Of a stretch of 64,000 nucleotides of DNA, positions 20,704 to 30,233 are shown in pieces (position 1 is the stretch's first letter; every line of letters begins with the position of its first letter). Source of the DNA: Asparagopsis taxiformis. Taxonomy: Eukaryota; Rhodophyta; Florideophyceae; Bonnemaisoniales; Bonnemaisoniaceae. The stretch covers positions 1-64,000 of the forward strand of contig JALQPE010002877.1 of NCBI GenBank assembly GCA_030407315.1, written 5' to 3'. The notes under the pieces are model-generated. The model was not told the DNA's origin. It worked only from the letters and a program-made list of their open reading frames with translations, and ran no database searches. A program made the translations under genes and the position numbers.

Positions 20704-22065
20704 ATGCTTCCTCTCGCTCCAAACGACGTTATAGAAGTTCAATGGGAACTTCGGCCGTTTGGGAGGAAACGAAAAATTGTGTGGTGGTCTGCAATCGTCA
20801 AGGAAATTACTCAGGTCAAGACTGAAACAGACCCATTCCTCCATGCATTGCTCGAATACAAAGCTGAATATGGTTTCGACTCTACCCTTTCTCAAGTCAA
20901 GATTTCAGATCGTAACGAGCTCGTCGACAAGGATTCCGGAAGGGTTCTCCCGTGGCGAAGTGGTGAGCTTCGCAGTATGGACTCACCTGCATCCCCAGCA
21001 GAGAGAGACCCGGACTACGGCATTGACCACACTCGCCACCGCCACCGCGGCATCCTTCAAGATTGCACTGCGGATCAAATGAAGAAGACCATAGCAGAAA
21101 TGCTGGCAAGATTGGAAAAGCTGGAGTCAGCTGCCAAACATCCTCTTCCCCCTCCATTCGATTCCAACAGCTCCATGACCTCCTCTGCTCTGACTGTATG
21201 TAGCATTCTGTTTCAGAAGCTTGGTGTGTACACGGACAAGCCCCTCTCCCTCCGGATGACAAAATCCGAGCACTCCAGGGGAATGCGACAAACATCGCAA
21301 GAAGAAATCAGAGTACAGGCTGACTGCTCCCTTGCTCAATTCCGCACTATTGCCATTCAATGCAAGGCGAAAGAGAATCGTGATGTTCTCTTCCTGCCGT
21401 CCTTTGAGGACATCACCTTTCCCTCTGGAAATGAGTCGGATCTTTCCATCATTTTCCCCACCTTTCAGGCACTATGTGACTCCATAGGTACCTCGCAACA
21501 CGGGTTCCAGAAAATATTGGTGAAGAGCAGGGCGGAACGCGATGGAGGCAGCTCATCGATTGTCCGAATTTTAGGAAATCTAGTCGACGTTGACTGCTCT
21601 CATGATGCTCCTTCTTCCGCATTTCTCGTCGGCTCATCTGCTTACGTCCTGTCCAGCCCAGACCAACGTATGACAGTTCTTTGCAGAGACTCCTACGAGT
21701 TTGACCATGTCAACAATACATTTTTACATCCCCTATGTCTTAGCCAACTATCACAGTCTAGCATCGTGGACTCTTTCCACCTACGTGATAAGGCTACTGT
21801 TACTTATGGAGCAACGTTTTCGTTACTGTGGAGACGTATTCAGCGCCGAGCTTGTTACAGCACTTTCCAGCCTCTATCAACCGCAGAGACGTTTGGTACA
21901 CTACATCTACGCTTACCTTGCTGTATTTTCAGTGGTACTACTATATGCCAGGAGCTTGAAGACATTGGCTATGAGGCTATCTCTCGTCTTGGCTTCAATG
22001 CGGATTCAGACACTACCCACCCACCCTCTCCTCCACCTGCCACCTGTAGTCCGGAGCAAAAATGA
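20704..22065 (+). CDS. Unrecognised protein with possible Tudor/Agenet-like N-terminus
   Basis: I do not recognise this 453-residue protein with certainty. Its first 80 residues (VIEVQWELRPF, KIVWWSAIVKEI, LLEYKAEYGF, SQVKISDRNELVD) have the spacing of aromatic and hydrophobic residues seen in Tudor or Agenet chromatin-reader barrels, but this is a weak, shape-based guess. A short coiled coil follows (QMKKTIAEMLARLEKLES). The rest has no motif I can name, and the tail is rich in P and S. It is divergent from the ParB-methyltransferase gene and could share its promoter, so a role as an accessory chromatin-binding factor is possible. Confidence 0.55.
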   Translation: MLPLAPNDVIEVQWELRPFGRKRKIVWWSAIVKEITQVKTETDPFLHALLEYKAEYGFDSTLSQVKISDRNELVDKDSGRVLPWRSGELRSMDSPASPAERDPDYGIDHTRHRHRGILQDCTADQMKKTIAEMLARLEKLESAAKHPLPPPFDSNSSMTSSALTVCSILFQKLGVYTDKPLSLRMTKSEHSRGMRQTSQEEIRVQADCSLAQFRTIAIQCKAKENRDVLFLPSFEDITFPSGNESDLSIIFPTFQALCDSIGTSQHGFQKILVKSRAERDGGSSSIVRILGNLVDVDCSHDAPSSAFLVGSSAYVLSSPDQRMTVLCRDSYEFDHVNNTFLHPLCLSQLSQSSIVDSFHLRDKATVTYGATFSLLWRRIQRRACYSTFQPLSTAETFGTLHLRLPCCIFSGTTICQELEDIGYEAISRLGFNADSDTTHPPSPPPATCSPEQK

Positions 22066-22522
22066 TAAAGCACACCTATCCGTAGTTATCCTGTTCCTGG
22101 GTATTCCATTCTAGAGCTCCTGTGGCCATCAATTTCTAGTAAAGACGGATACCCTCGCCCCTTCCTACTTCGACTATTCCACTACCTGTCTCTGCGCTTT
22201 TCCTTCGACTTGACACTATCGTCTGACTGGTTTCCTGATGTCTCGCATCTATCTACTTCCATCTATTACAAAATTCACCTCAACAGAAATTTTATTTCTT
22301 CATTCTTCGTCTACTACACCGAAACTGGTTTCATCCGATACTACTCCCCTTCATTCTCGATTTCATCATCGACGAATACCTTCACATATTCTGCATCTCC
22401 TCCGTCCTCTTCCATAGACCTGAAGCTCTCCTCCAGCACTGATTCCCCCCCATCGTCTACGTTCAGTTCTTCATATCTATCACGCGATATAGTCAAAACC
22501 TCCTCATTCATAAAACGACTAC
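22066..22522. other. Convergent 3' region, serine-codon-rich low complexity
   Basis: This lies between two convergent genes. The plus-strand ORF at 22210-22563 encodes mostly S, T and P and has no domain; I regard it as low-complexity non-coding sequence. Confidence 0.5.
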
Positions 22523-23341
22523 TCACCCGCTCCCCGGAAGAAGCAGTTTCACTGCTTCATTGATTTCCCGGATTTGCGCTCCTTCCACCTCTGTTCCACT
22601 TTGAAATTTCAAAATCGTTCGGAACCCGTATGCAAGTATGTAGATGAATTGCAAGGAGTATTCTGAACGTCGCAGGAACATGTTCTTATCAGAACATTGC
22701 GTGTAGGCGACTGCAAAGTTCAGTGCAACCTCTACTAAATTGATCCTCCTAGTCAAAAACCTCTTGTCCGGTTCTCCAATTATTTGAACTTCGTACTCGA
22801 CTTTGAATAGCATTTCTTTTCGCACTGCAATGAAGTCGCGAAGAATCTTCATATTCTTGTCATCCATTGCTGCACGCTCCGCTGCATTCATTTTCCTCTG
22901 CGCCGAGTACAGACTTGGAACTGACTCAATGTCCAGCCCACCGTCGTGCAAATGATGCTCCATTCGGACTGAACCTTGAAACCCACTGTATAGAACGAAT
23001 CCAAGATCTCGGATGAACCGGTTTCGCACATGATCTCTGGACTTGTTCATAAACCCGGTCACTGCTGTGAGTGCCGATTTCGTCACAGTGATGCCTACCT
23101 CCTTTCTGTGCAACGGCCCATTGTCTCCAACCTTTCTTCGCTTCTGCTTTCGAGCGGCCCCATCACTTCCCTCGGACGTCCCATGCATTCCATCCATGCG
23201 AGCAGAGTCCGTTCCGCGAATTGTCTCCTCAATGGTCCCGGTAGTCACATACCCCCGCGCCCTCCACCGTTCGATACCTTCCGACGTTCCATTGGAGCTG
23301 GAACGGTCTCCCCTCCCTCTCTGAAAGAATTGTTTTGACAC
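22523..23341 (-). CDS. Accessory ORF B: helical protein, -1 frame relative to the preceding ORF
   Basis: The frame opens with GTG, not ATG; the first ATG is at about 23200. It overlaps the ORF at 23245-23769 by 97 bases in the -1 frame, so it probably continues that protein or is a separate internally started one. A basic patch (RKQKRRK) is followed by a helical region (TVTKSALTAVTGFMNKSRDHVRNRFI is split over several turns) and a C-terminal hydrophobic helical part. The segment TVTKSALTAV...DHVRNRFIRDLG resembles KVTQKLSDVM...NARDRLFGSLG in the ORF at 44252-45151. Together these suggest a transposon accessory family of unknown function. Confidence 0.55.
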   Translation of the reverse strand: MSKQFFQRGRGDRSSSNGTSEGIERWRARGYVTTGTIEETIRGTDSARMDGMHGTSEGSDGAARKQKRRKVGDNGPLHRKEVGITVTKSALTAVTGFMNKSRDHVRNRFIRDLGFVLYSGFQGSVRMEHHLHDGGLDIESVPSLYSAQRKMNAAERAAMDDKNMKILRDFIAVRKEMLFKVEYEVQIIGEPDKRFLTRRINLVEVALNFAVAYTQCSDKNMFLRRSEYSLQFIYILAYGFRTILKFQSGTEVEGAQIREINEAVKLLLPGSG

Positions 23342-23769
23342 GTATTCTTGATTAAAGAGGTCACAACTTGGCAGCGCAATTCAATGTGGTTCCGGCCGGC
23401 AAGCGTCCTATTGAACACATCCTTTCGCTCATTGCTCTGCCTGGCGAACATCAGCGTATTGATTAGCTGGCATCCGTTGAAATGCCTATCCCTCTTATCC
23501 ACCATTGCCTTCGTGTACGTTGGAACAACAGCACACAGCACAGCACACACCATTTCGAACGTGAACGATTTCTCCGCATCCTGCGCAATGCGGAGACGTT
23601 CCCTGTCCTTCTCGGAGGCGATCTTCTTCGGATGTCCTTGTCCCTGGCTCAGAAGCCCATCGACGATGCTCTTGACCTCCTGCATATCGGTGTTTAGCAT
23701 GGAGACAGTCTTGGCGACATTTCCGAGAGTCTCGCGTAATTGAATGGTGCTCTTCTCGACGGCATCCAT
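23245..23769 (-). CDS. Accessory ORF A: N-terminal coiled-coil protein
   Basis: The ORF starts at a true ATG and gives 174 residues. Heptad-like N-terminal sequence (STIQLRETLGNVAKTVSMLN) predicts a coiled coil. A hydrophobic helical stretch (FEMVCAVLCAVVPTYTKAMV) follows. The end overlaps the -1 frame ORF at 22523-23341. An equivalent arrangement, coiled coil then a -1 shifted ORF, occurs at 43647-45960, which argues that both are coding. The function is not known. Confidence 0.55.
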   Translation of the reverse strand: MDAVEKSTIQLRETLGNVAKTVSMLNTDMQEVKSIVDGLLSQGQGHPKKIASEKDRERLRIAQDAEKSFTFEMVCAVLCAVVPTYTKAMVDKRDRHFNGCQLINTLMFARQSNERKDVFNRTLAGRNHIELRCQVVTSLIKNTCQNNSFREGGETVPAPMERRKVSNGGGRGGM

Positions 23770-24366
23770 TTTATCACTCAGGCTTTCAACTCTGCAGTGA
23801 TGTTCGAAAAGCCCTCACGCGTTATTTCGGAAAATGCGGCGATGCTTACGGAGGTTTCGGGATTCATCTTGACCTTGCAATTGGAGTTTGCTAAAAGGAG
23901 AATTGCTTTGAAGGATGTCACGCTTAGTACAGCAGTGTTGTAGCAAATATCATTAGTGGATGCATCCATCCTGGTCTACTCTACTACATAATATAATGCT
24001 TCCCAGTGCTCCGTAACGTTATTTTTCATAATTTAGTGGTGGATGGTGCGTATTCTTTCCTTTGCCACCACCCACGTCCTGTGCATACCACACCTCGCTA
24101 CCAGACTGACGTCTCCTACTAGACACTTTCAATGCAAAGATAGATAGGTATAATTTGAAATGCTAAACTCAACATATTATAGCTACTCTGTACATTCTCT
24201 CCTTACGGTGAGACAAACCAGATATGTTCTGTTCTCCCAATCTTCCTTTCTACAACGTCCTATTCAGCATCTAGCTTCCCCGCACCCAACTATCTGTAAA
24301 GCACCATCACAATTAATATAGTCGTATACCACACACCATTCCAATATTTACCTTCACACCAACACT
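23770..24366. other. Non-coding spacer
   Basis: AT-rich sequence upstream of the accessory ORFs. It presumably includes their promoter. I see no repeat or gene. Confidence 0.4.
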
Positions 24367-24760
24367 ATGCTCCATATTTCCTCTAAGTCCACTCCACCAG
24401 ACAGTGTTGTCAAACAATGCACGGTACTACCCGCAGACAATACAATTTGCTATCTACACTACTGTCTACAGATTTCCCCAGACAGTGCAGTAATACAGTA
24501 CAATGTATTGTCTCAGACAGTAAATGTACTGTCTGCACATACTGTCTGGCGGCAACACTTCCGGACAGTAAAATTTACTGTTCTGGACAGTAAATTTTAC
24601 TGTTTTTGGTACTGTCCAGATTTCGTGCCAGTTTACTGCTGCAGCAGTATTCTGAAATTTCCAGACAGTAAATTTTACTGTCTCCGCGCACTGTCTTGGC
24701 CAGACAGTAATTTTTACTGTCTCAGTACAAAAATTTACTGTCTTTTTCCATTCCCAACAC
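24367..24760. repeat. Array of short ACAGTAAA/TTTACTGT palindromes
   Basis: The region is studded with ACAGTAA and TTACTGT. At least four compact inverted pairs are clear: about 24565-24581, 24587-24603, 24665-24681 and 24704-24720, each of the form GACAGTAAA-T(n)-TTTACTGTC. Many isolated half-sites surround them. It resembles the subterminal repeats that CACTA-type transposases bind. It abuts the retroelement to its right, which may have inserted here. Confidence 0.85.
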
Positions 24761-25214
24761 CGTAGTGAACGCGGTTTGCGTCGTAATCCTACCTTCGCAA
24801 GGGTTGCACCCCGCCATCCTCGTCCTTCGACGAATGTACGCGCTCCTGCCCCTACGGCACCGTCTGCCTCTCATCGGCCTCGGCCTTCTAGCCATTATCG
24901 TCGCTAAGGACTGGCAATTGCCTTTGGGAGAATAACCTCTAACGGTAGTTTGAACACGCTTTTGCGTTGCGCCATTGTTCATCAGGTAGTCCTGAGGCAC
25001 CTCTGAGGTACATTAAAGATGCATCATCACGCTGACGTGCGGATTTGTTTGTTGAGACCCCTTTTTGCCAATTTTTTCATTTCCTGAAAATCTTAATTTC
25101 CGCAATGGCTCCGGTTGGCGGTGATAAAGTGCGCCCTTTTCGGCTTGACCCTCCGAGGTTTGGTAGCTCCACCCAGTGGGTACCTTGTTAGGTTCTTATC
25201 CCTGTGGGGTTATT

Positions 25215-27686
25215 CTACTTCTTCCCTCTCTTGGGTTTGCGCGTGCGCGCTCGGCGTGGTTGCCTGTCACCTTCGCGGTGTTGTCTTCGACGGAAGTACC
25301 TTGATGCCCATTCAGGGGGGACGTTCGCGCGTTGCGTCCATGTCGGCTTTCGGTAGCCATACCACTTCACCAGGAACCATTGTTCCCCGTCGTCGTCAGT
25401 GACGTAATCTAGGAGATCATCGATGGGATATTCCTCCTCTGAGGTTGCGCGTTCGGCGTCGCTACTTCCCTCTGGGGTTTCCTTCGTCCCTTCAGGGAGA
25501 GCTACTCGTTCCGAGTTCGGCTGCGTGCCCTGTGGCGCTTTCTCTTGTTCCCCATTGGGGGTGGCTTCCGAAGACCTTACGGGGTTTGCCGTGGCTTTCT
25601 TCTTCTTCGCGCTTGAGCGAGTGTGTCGACCCGGTTTGGGTTTTGCCAAATGGGCGGGTGCTTGACTTGCTTGGTTCGCTATGCGAAGTTCGGCTCCCGA
25701 TGGAGGGTTCGCGTCCCGTTGAGGGGAACTCGGCGTCTGTACGCATGACCTGGATGGTTGTCCTCTCGTCGCAATTGTGCGGTTTGAACGTCTTCGGGCG
25801 GCTTCAGCAGCGTCGACATTTGTCGTGTCTTGTCGCAACGTTCGCTTGTGCGATGTAAGAGCCCGGTCTGGGTTGACGTCTTGGTCTTGGTCTGCATTGG
25901 CAGCGTTGTCATGGCGTCTTTGTTGACTTCTTCGCAATTGTGTGCGATTGCGGTTGGTAGTTACCGGCTGGGTGGGTGAACGACTTGGGTCGTGTGCGTC
26001 GTTCCCAATTGTGGGTGAGTTACCGAAGGGTGAAAGACTACAAGGTTGATCCCGAGAGGTAGTTGCAAAATTTTTGCTTACGCGCACAGCGTCGGGGGCC
26101 CCCTCCTGAAGGGTGGTTTGTCCCAAACCACTATCTTCAGGAGTTATCCTAATTGTAGGTTGTCGTGGAGACGATGGTTGATCCCTGAAGGGGTATTCCT
26201 GATTAGGAGTTGGTGAAGGTGATTTGTTTGGCACGTATTGTTGGCCGTCGCCCGGCGGCTGGCGTGGTTGTGTATTCGGCGCGAGGGCGTCTGCACCTGA
26301 TGGTGACGCTTGTGCGTTAACGGACTGTGGCCTAGGTGGCAAGGTTGGTTCCTCGGTTGGTCGCAGAGCGAGTGCAACTCTATCGAGACTTACCTTTTCG
26401 GTGATACCATCGCGGTCGATGTAAACCGTTCGCCGTCCGGCACGGATAACCCTATAGGGACCTTGAGCTATTGGAGTTAGCTTGTTCCGTTCACGGACTT
26501 CTGGATTATCCAGATAAACGTAATCATCGGTAGTGATGAGTCGTTTAGACTTCCGGATTGACCGGTCGAAGTTACGCTTGTAGCGTGCTTGCGCGCTGTG
26601 AAGGCGTTTACCTGCCATATCAATGGTATCCGTAATACGGCGTAAGAAGTCTTGCTTCGTGAACGCGTCTGGCGTTGCCCTCCTTTTCACCGAATGGTGT
26701 GTCGCGTATGGCGGTGGAGGTCGGCTTAGGATTAGGTCGAAGGCTGTAGTTCCCGTTGTGCGATGCACGTGCGTGTTGTACGCATAGGTTAACACTGATG
26801 CGTAGACGTCCCAGTCGTCCTGGTTATCATTAACGTAATTACGTAGCATGCTCAATAGAGTACGGTTATACCGTTCGACTTGCCCATTTGTCTGGGGATG
26901 GTATGCCGTCGTGAAGACGTTCTTCGTTCCTAACTGGAGGCAGACAGCCTGGAAGAACTTTGACGCAAATTGCGGACCGTTATCGGATAGTAATGTCCGT
27001 GGAGGACCATACTTAAACACCCAATGTGTACAAAAGGCTACTGCCACATGGTAAGCCGTAATGCTTCGCAGGGGAACCACCTGGGTTAGCTTGGTAAAGC
27101 GACACGAAATCACCAGTAGGTGCACGTTACCTTTCTTGGTACGAGGTAGAGGACCGAGGAGGTCAATTGCAACGTCATCCAATGGTGTGGTAGCTGGGAA
27201 CAGCTGGAGGGTACTCACATGTTTGCGCAACCGTAATCGGTTTCTCGCACACGCTGAACAGCGTTCAACCGTTCCGGTTATGTCCGCAGCCATTGCAGGC
27301 CAGTAAGAAGATAGGCGCATCGTGTCGTACATACGATTCTGACCAGGATGTCCTGCCAATATGCCGTGGTGGCACATCGTCAATAGACGTTGCCGTAAGG
27401 CTTTGGGTACCACAATCTGGGATGACCCGTCCAATTTGGACTTCCTACAAATGACACCGTCTTCATCTTCGAAGAAGAGAGAGTCAGAATTCTGCGAGGC
27501 CAGGGCCTGTTGACAGAAGTCGTCCGTTCTTTGCTCTTCGAGCCACTCTTGGAGAGTTATCGGGCAATAGTTTTCCGTTTGCGGATGAGTCGTTAAGACA
27601 GGGGTACCCTTGAGGGGTGAAGTTCCATTTGCTTGAGCTCTTGCTAGAGAAAGGTCGTAGAACCAAACATCTGTGTCATCATCCAA
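25215..27686 (-). CDS. Gypsy integrase with C-terminal chromodomain (pol, third part)
   Basis: Numbering from the ATG at 27686, the zinc-binding H-H-C-C module comprises H107, H113, C143 and C146. The catalytic triad is D175 (AIDLLGPL), D235 (SDNGPQF) and E271 (QVERYNR), with the exact D-35-E spacing between the last two. A long P/Q/S-rich region follows. Residues about 760-815 form a chromodomain (EWFLVKW-type: GEQWFLVKWYGY, then W and ANVPPEW), which targets integration to modified histones. The frame is the same as that of the upstream RT ORF, so both once formed one polyprotein. Confidence 0.9.
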   Translation of the reverse strand: MDDDTDVWFYDLSLARAQANGTSPLKGTPVLTTHPQTENYCPITLQEWLEEQRTDDFCQQALASQNSDSLFFEDEDGVICRKSKLDGSSQIVVPKALRQRLLTMCHHGILAGHPGQNRMYDTMRLSSYWPAMAADITGTVERCSACARNRLRLRKHVSTLQLFPATTPLDDVAIDLLGPLPRTKKGNVHLLVISCRFTKLTQVVPLRSITAYHVAVAFCTHWVFKYGPPRTLLSDNGPQFASKFFQAVCLQLGTKNVFTTAYHPQTNGQVERYNRTLLSMLRNYVNDNQDDWDVYASVLTYAYNTHVHRTTGTTAFDLILSRPPPPYATHHSVKRRATPDAFTKQDFLRRITDTIDMAGKRLHSAQARYKRNFDRSIRKSKRLITTDDYVYLDNPEVRERNKLTPIAQGPYRVIRAGRRTVYIDRDGITEKVSLDRVALALRPTEEPTLPPRPQSVNAQASPSGADALAPNTQPRQPPGDGQQYVPNKSPSPTPNQEYPFRDQPSSPRQPTIRITPEDSGLGQTTLQEGAPDAVRVSKNFATTSRDQPCSLSPFGNSPTIGNDAHDPSRSPTQPVTTNRNRTQLRRSQQRRHDNAANADQDQDVNPDRALTSHKRTLRQDTTNVDAAEAARRRSNRTIATRGQPSRSCVQTPSSPQRDANPPSGAELRIANQASQAPAHLAKPKPGRHTRSSAKKKKATANPVRSSEATPNGEQEKAPQGTQPNSERVALPEGTKETPEGSSDAERATSEEEYPIDDLLDYVTDDDGEQWFLVKWYGYRKPTWTQRANVPPEWASRYFRRRQHREGDRQPRRARTRKPKRGKK

Positions 27687-27836
27687 GGATGTTTCACCTT
27701 GCGGTGCGTGCGTGGCCAGCAGAGTTGGTATTTCATCGTCAATAGTGACGGGCGTCTCGCCGGTAGTCTCTACACGCGATAAGGCGTCTGGTAGTTGGTG
27801 AACCCGACCGGGTCGGTAGACTATTTGATAGTCAAA

Positions 27837-29246
27837 TTACGCAAGTCGGAGGCGCCAGCGGCAGAGTCTCCCTGAAGGGTCATTGATATTCATAAGCCAG
27901 CGCAGTGCGTTATGGTCCGTCCGGACTACAAACTTTGTTTGTTCCAAGTATGGACGTAGGATAGTAACAGCCCATACGACGGCTAGACATTCACGCTCCG
28001 TAGGGGAGTAACCTCTTTCAGGTTTAGTCAGCGTACGCGACCAATAGCCAATTGGCTTGAGATCGTTCTCTTCCCCTTGCTGCTGAAGCAGAGCGCATCC
28101 TATTTGGTATGCGGAAGCGTCCGTATCCACGGTGTAGGGATGACCCAACTTGGGTAGAGCCAGTATCGGCGGCTTGGTCATGACCTCCTTGAGAGCGTTG
28201 AACGCGCGTCGTTGGTCCTCGGTAGGAGGTTCTTTCCCGAATTTAGGGAGGCTGTCTTTGGTCAGCATTTCGTTCAAGGGGTGCGCAATTGCTGCATACC
28301 CTTTGATGAATCGTCGAAAGACGCCACAGCTTCCGAGGAAGGATCGCATTTGCGTAGGCGTTTGCGGAAAGATCGCGTCAGCGATAGCCGAAGTGGCGTT
28401 CTGTGCAACAGCTAGCTTTCCTGGCATCACGACATGCCCCAGGTAGTCGACCTTCTTTTCGAAGAAATGACACTTCGTCAACTTCAGGGTGACACCTGCT
28501 TCCCGTAGGAGGGAGAGTACTTGGTCCACATGGTGGAGATGTTCGGCCTCGTCCCGAGAGAATACGATCACATCGTCTAAGTAAATCAGACAGGTCTGCC
28601 AGCGAACGCTGCTAAGAATAATGTCAATGGAACGCTGAAACGTTGCCGGAGCATTCTTCAAGCCAAAGGGCAAACCCTTAAAGCGATATGTCCCCAAGTG
28701 GGAAGTAAATGCCGTTTTGTCACGGTCGTCCTGTGCAACAGGGATCTGCCAATAGCCAGAATTACAATCCAATGTGGTGAATACTTGAGCATCTCCGAGG
28801 GAGTCAATACAATCATCCATTCGTGGAAGGGGGTACACATCATTGACCGTGATGTCGTTAAGACCCCTATAGTCGACGCAAAAGCGTAATTTACCATCCT
28901 TCTTCGGGACAAGAACCACTGGGCTAGCCCATTCGGAGGTCGACGGTTCGATCACTCCTTTTTCCAGCATGCTGGTTATTTCCTTACGGGCAATCTCTCG
29001 ACGAGCGGGTCCCATCCGGTAGGGTTGTTGCCGTCTAGGCTTACTTCCTTCGATAATATCGATTCGGTGTTCCGTAGCGCGGATGTCCCCTAGGGATCCA
29101 TCCCACATAGACTCGTGTCGAGATAGCATGCTAAGGATGCGTTCCCTTAACGGGATTTGACCAAGGTGGTCCAGAGAGACTTCTTGCTTCCAGTTTGATG
29201 GTTGGGTGGCCTCGGCCTTTTGCTCCTGATGGAGAGTAGTCACCAT
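27837..29246 (-). CDS. Gypsy reverse transcriptase/RNase H (pol, second part), ended by a nonsense codon
   Basis: The RT fingers begin with GVIEPSTSEWASPVVLVPKK and CVDYRGLNDITVNDVYPLP. The catalytic YLDD is at 222-225. RNase H sequence (TVDTDASAYQIG, ECLAVVWAV, VVRTDHNALRWL) follows to the end. The ORF stops at WRLRLA, where gypsy elements normally continue with the connection EFDYxIVYRPG. The next in-frame codons here do read FDYQIVYRPGRVHQLPDALS, so the TAA at 27839-27837 stands where a glutamate codon is expected. A second in-frame TAA (29261-29259) separates it from the protease. Confidence 0.9.
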   Translation of the reverse strand: MVTTLHQEQKAEATQPSNWKQEVSLDHLGQIPLRERILSMLSRHESMWDGSLGDIRATEHRIDIIEGSKPRRQQPYRMGPARREIARKEITSMLEKGVIEPSTSEWASPVVLVPKKDGKLRFCVDYRGLNDITVNDVYPLPRMDDCIDSLGDAQVFTTLDCNSGYWQIPVAQDDRDKTAFTSHLGTYRFKGLPFGLKNAPATFQRSIDIILSSVRWQTCLIYLDDVIVFSRDEAEHLHHVDQVLSLLREAGVTLKLTKCHFFEKKVDYLGHVVMPGKLAVAQNATSAIADAIFPQTPTQMRSFLGSCGVFRRFIKGYAAIAHPLNEMLTKDSLPKFGKEPPTEDQRRAFNALKEVMTKPPILALPKLGHPYTVDTDASAYQIGCALLQQQGEENDLKPIGYWSRTLTKPERGYSPTERECLAVVWAVTILRPYLEQTKFVVRTDHNALRWLMNINDPSGRLCRWRLRLA

Positions 29247-29258
29247 AGTGGAGGCCTC

Positions 29259-30233
29259 TTAGGAGGAAGGGGTAGAACGGCTGAGAGCCATGGGGCGCAT
29301 TGGCCGTTCGGGTGCCCGAAGGGCATAGCCTATAATTGTCCCTTTAGGGAGGTACTTGTCGGATGTACCGAAGTTAGTTAAAATAGTCAGGAATTCCTGT
29401 CGCGGGATGACTTCCGCAACCCCATTCGGGATAGAGACACGATGTCGGTGAAGGATCCGATCTCTCGCAGAGAGTATACTCAAGCCGCCACCGGCGCATA
29501 CAACAGTAGTTGTTACTTGACTCCGCGGAGGAACATTCACACTTTGTGACAATCGAATGCCATGAGGTTGGCGGTCTAAGTTAATCCCATTAGAGGGTCG
29601 CGAGGCATCCACGTAGCATGAAAGGGTGGGGGATGTTTTACGCGTAGGCGACATCACTAGGATAGCTATCGACCCGCCGTCGTGAATATCAATTCGTTGG
29701 GCCCGGCACCTAATTGCGTCTACGTGGGTATTCATTGCCCCAGTTCCCAAGATGAGGGGTACGGCCAACTTAGGCGCGACGAAGAATTCTTCCTCAAAGG
29801 ACTTGTGGCCTAACTGTAAGGACAGTATTATCTTGCCTTTTATCCGAAGAGGATTGCCGTTAGCATCGGCCAGTTGCGGAACTTTCCCCGTAGGGACTTG
29901 GAATTGTTCCCAATTGTGGGGTAAGCTCCTTTCATGGATGACCGATGGTCCGGACCCGGTGTCCATTACCATACGCATAGGCGTGAGAATTGACGGATCG
30001 AGTCCGATGGAACCCATTACTACGTAATGGGCGGCCTTAAGCAGGCATGAGGCTTTCGGCCTTGAGGTTCGAGTCCCTGTGGGGGAACCCGAAGGGGTTG
30101 GTGTCTGGAAAAGACTTTGGTCCCTAGAGGGAGTTGCAGCCTTTTCCTGCGGAGGTGGTTGTGGTGAGATGTCCACCGAGTAGCGTAATCGCTCCACCTC
30201 CTGACGGGAGTGCGACACCTCACTCCCCGTCAT
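29259..30233 (-). CDS. Gypsy aspartic protease region (pol, first part)
   Basis: MDTGSGPSVI around residue 91 is the catalytic DTGS motif of retroviral-type aspartic proteases, which act as dimers to cleave the Gag-Pol polyprotein. The start ATG overlaps the gag stop as TAATG, shifting to the -1 frame. This could allow re-initiation or reflect a -1 frameshift for Gag-Pol expression. The ORF ends with an in-frame TAA just before RT. Confidence 0.85.
   Translation of the reverse strand: MTGSEVSHSRQEVERLRYSVDISPQPPPQEKAATPSRDQSLFQTPTPSGSPTGTRTSRPKASCLLKAAHYVVMGSIGLDPSILTPMRMVMDTGSGPSVIHERSLPHNWEQFQVPTGKVPQLADANGNPLRIKGKIILSLQLGHKSFEEEFFVAPKLAVPLILGTGAMNTHVDAIRCRAQRIDIHDGGSIAILVMSPTRKTSPTLSCYVDASRPSNGINLDRQPHGIRLSQSVNVPPRSQVTTTVVCAGGGLSILSARDRILHRHRVSIPNGVAEVIPRQEFLTILTNFGTSDKYLPKGTIIGYALRAPERPMRPMALSRSTPSS

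Noticed and set aside
22210..22563. Plus-strand ORF of 117 residues
   Set aside because: Almost entirely S, T, P low complexity between convergent genes; no domain or start context.
24761..25214. 3' LTR of the chromovirus
   Set aside because: No sequence here matches the region right of 32236 where the 5' LTR should lie, so a 3' LTR cannot be supported.
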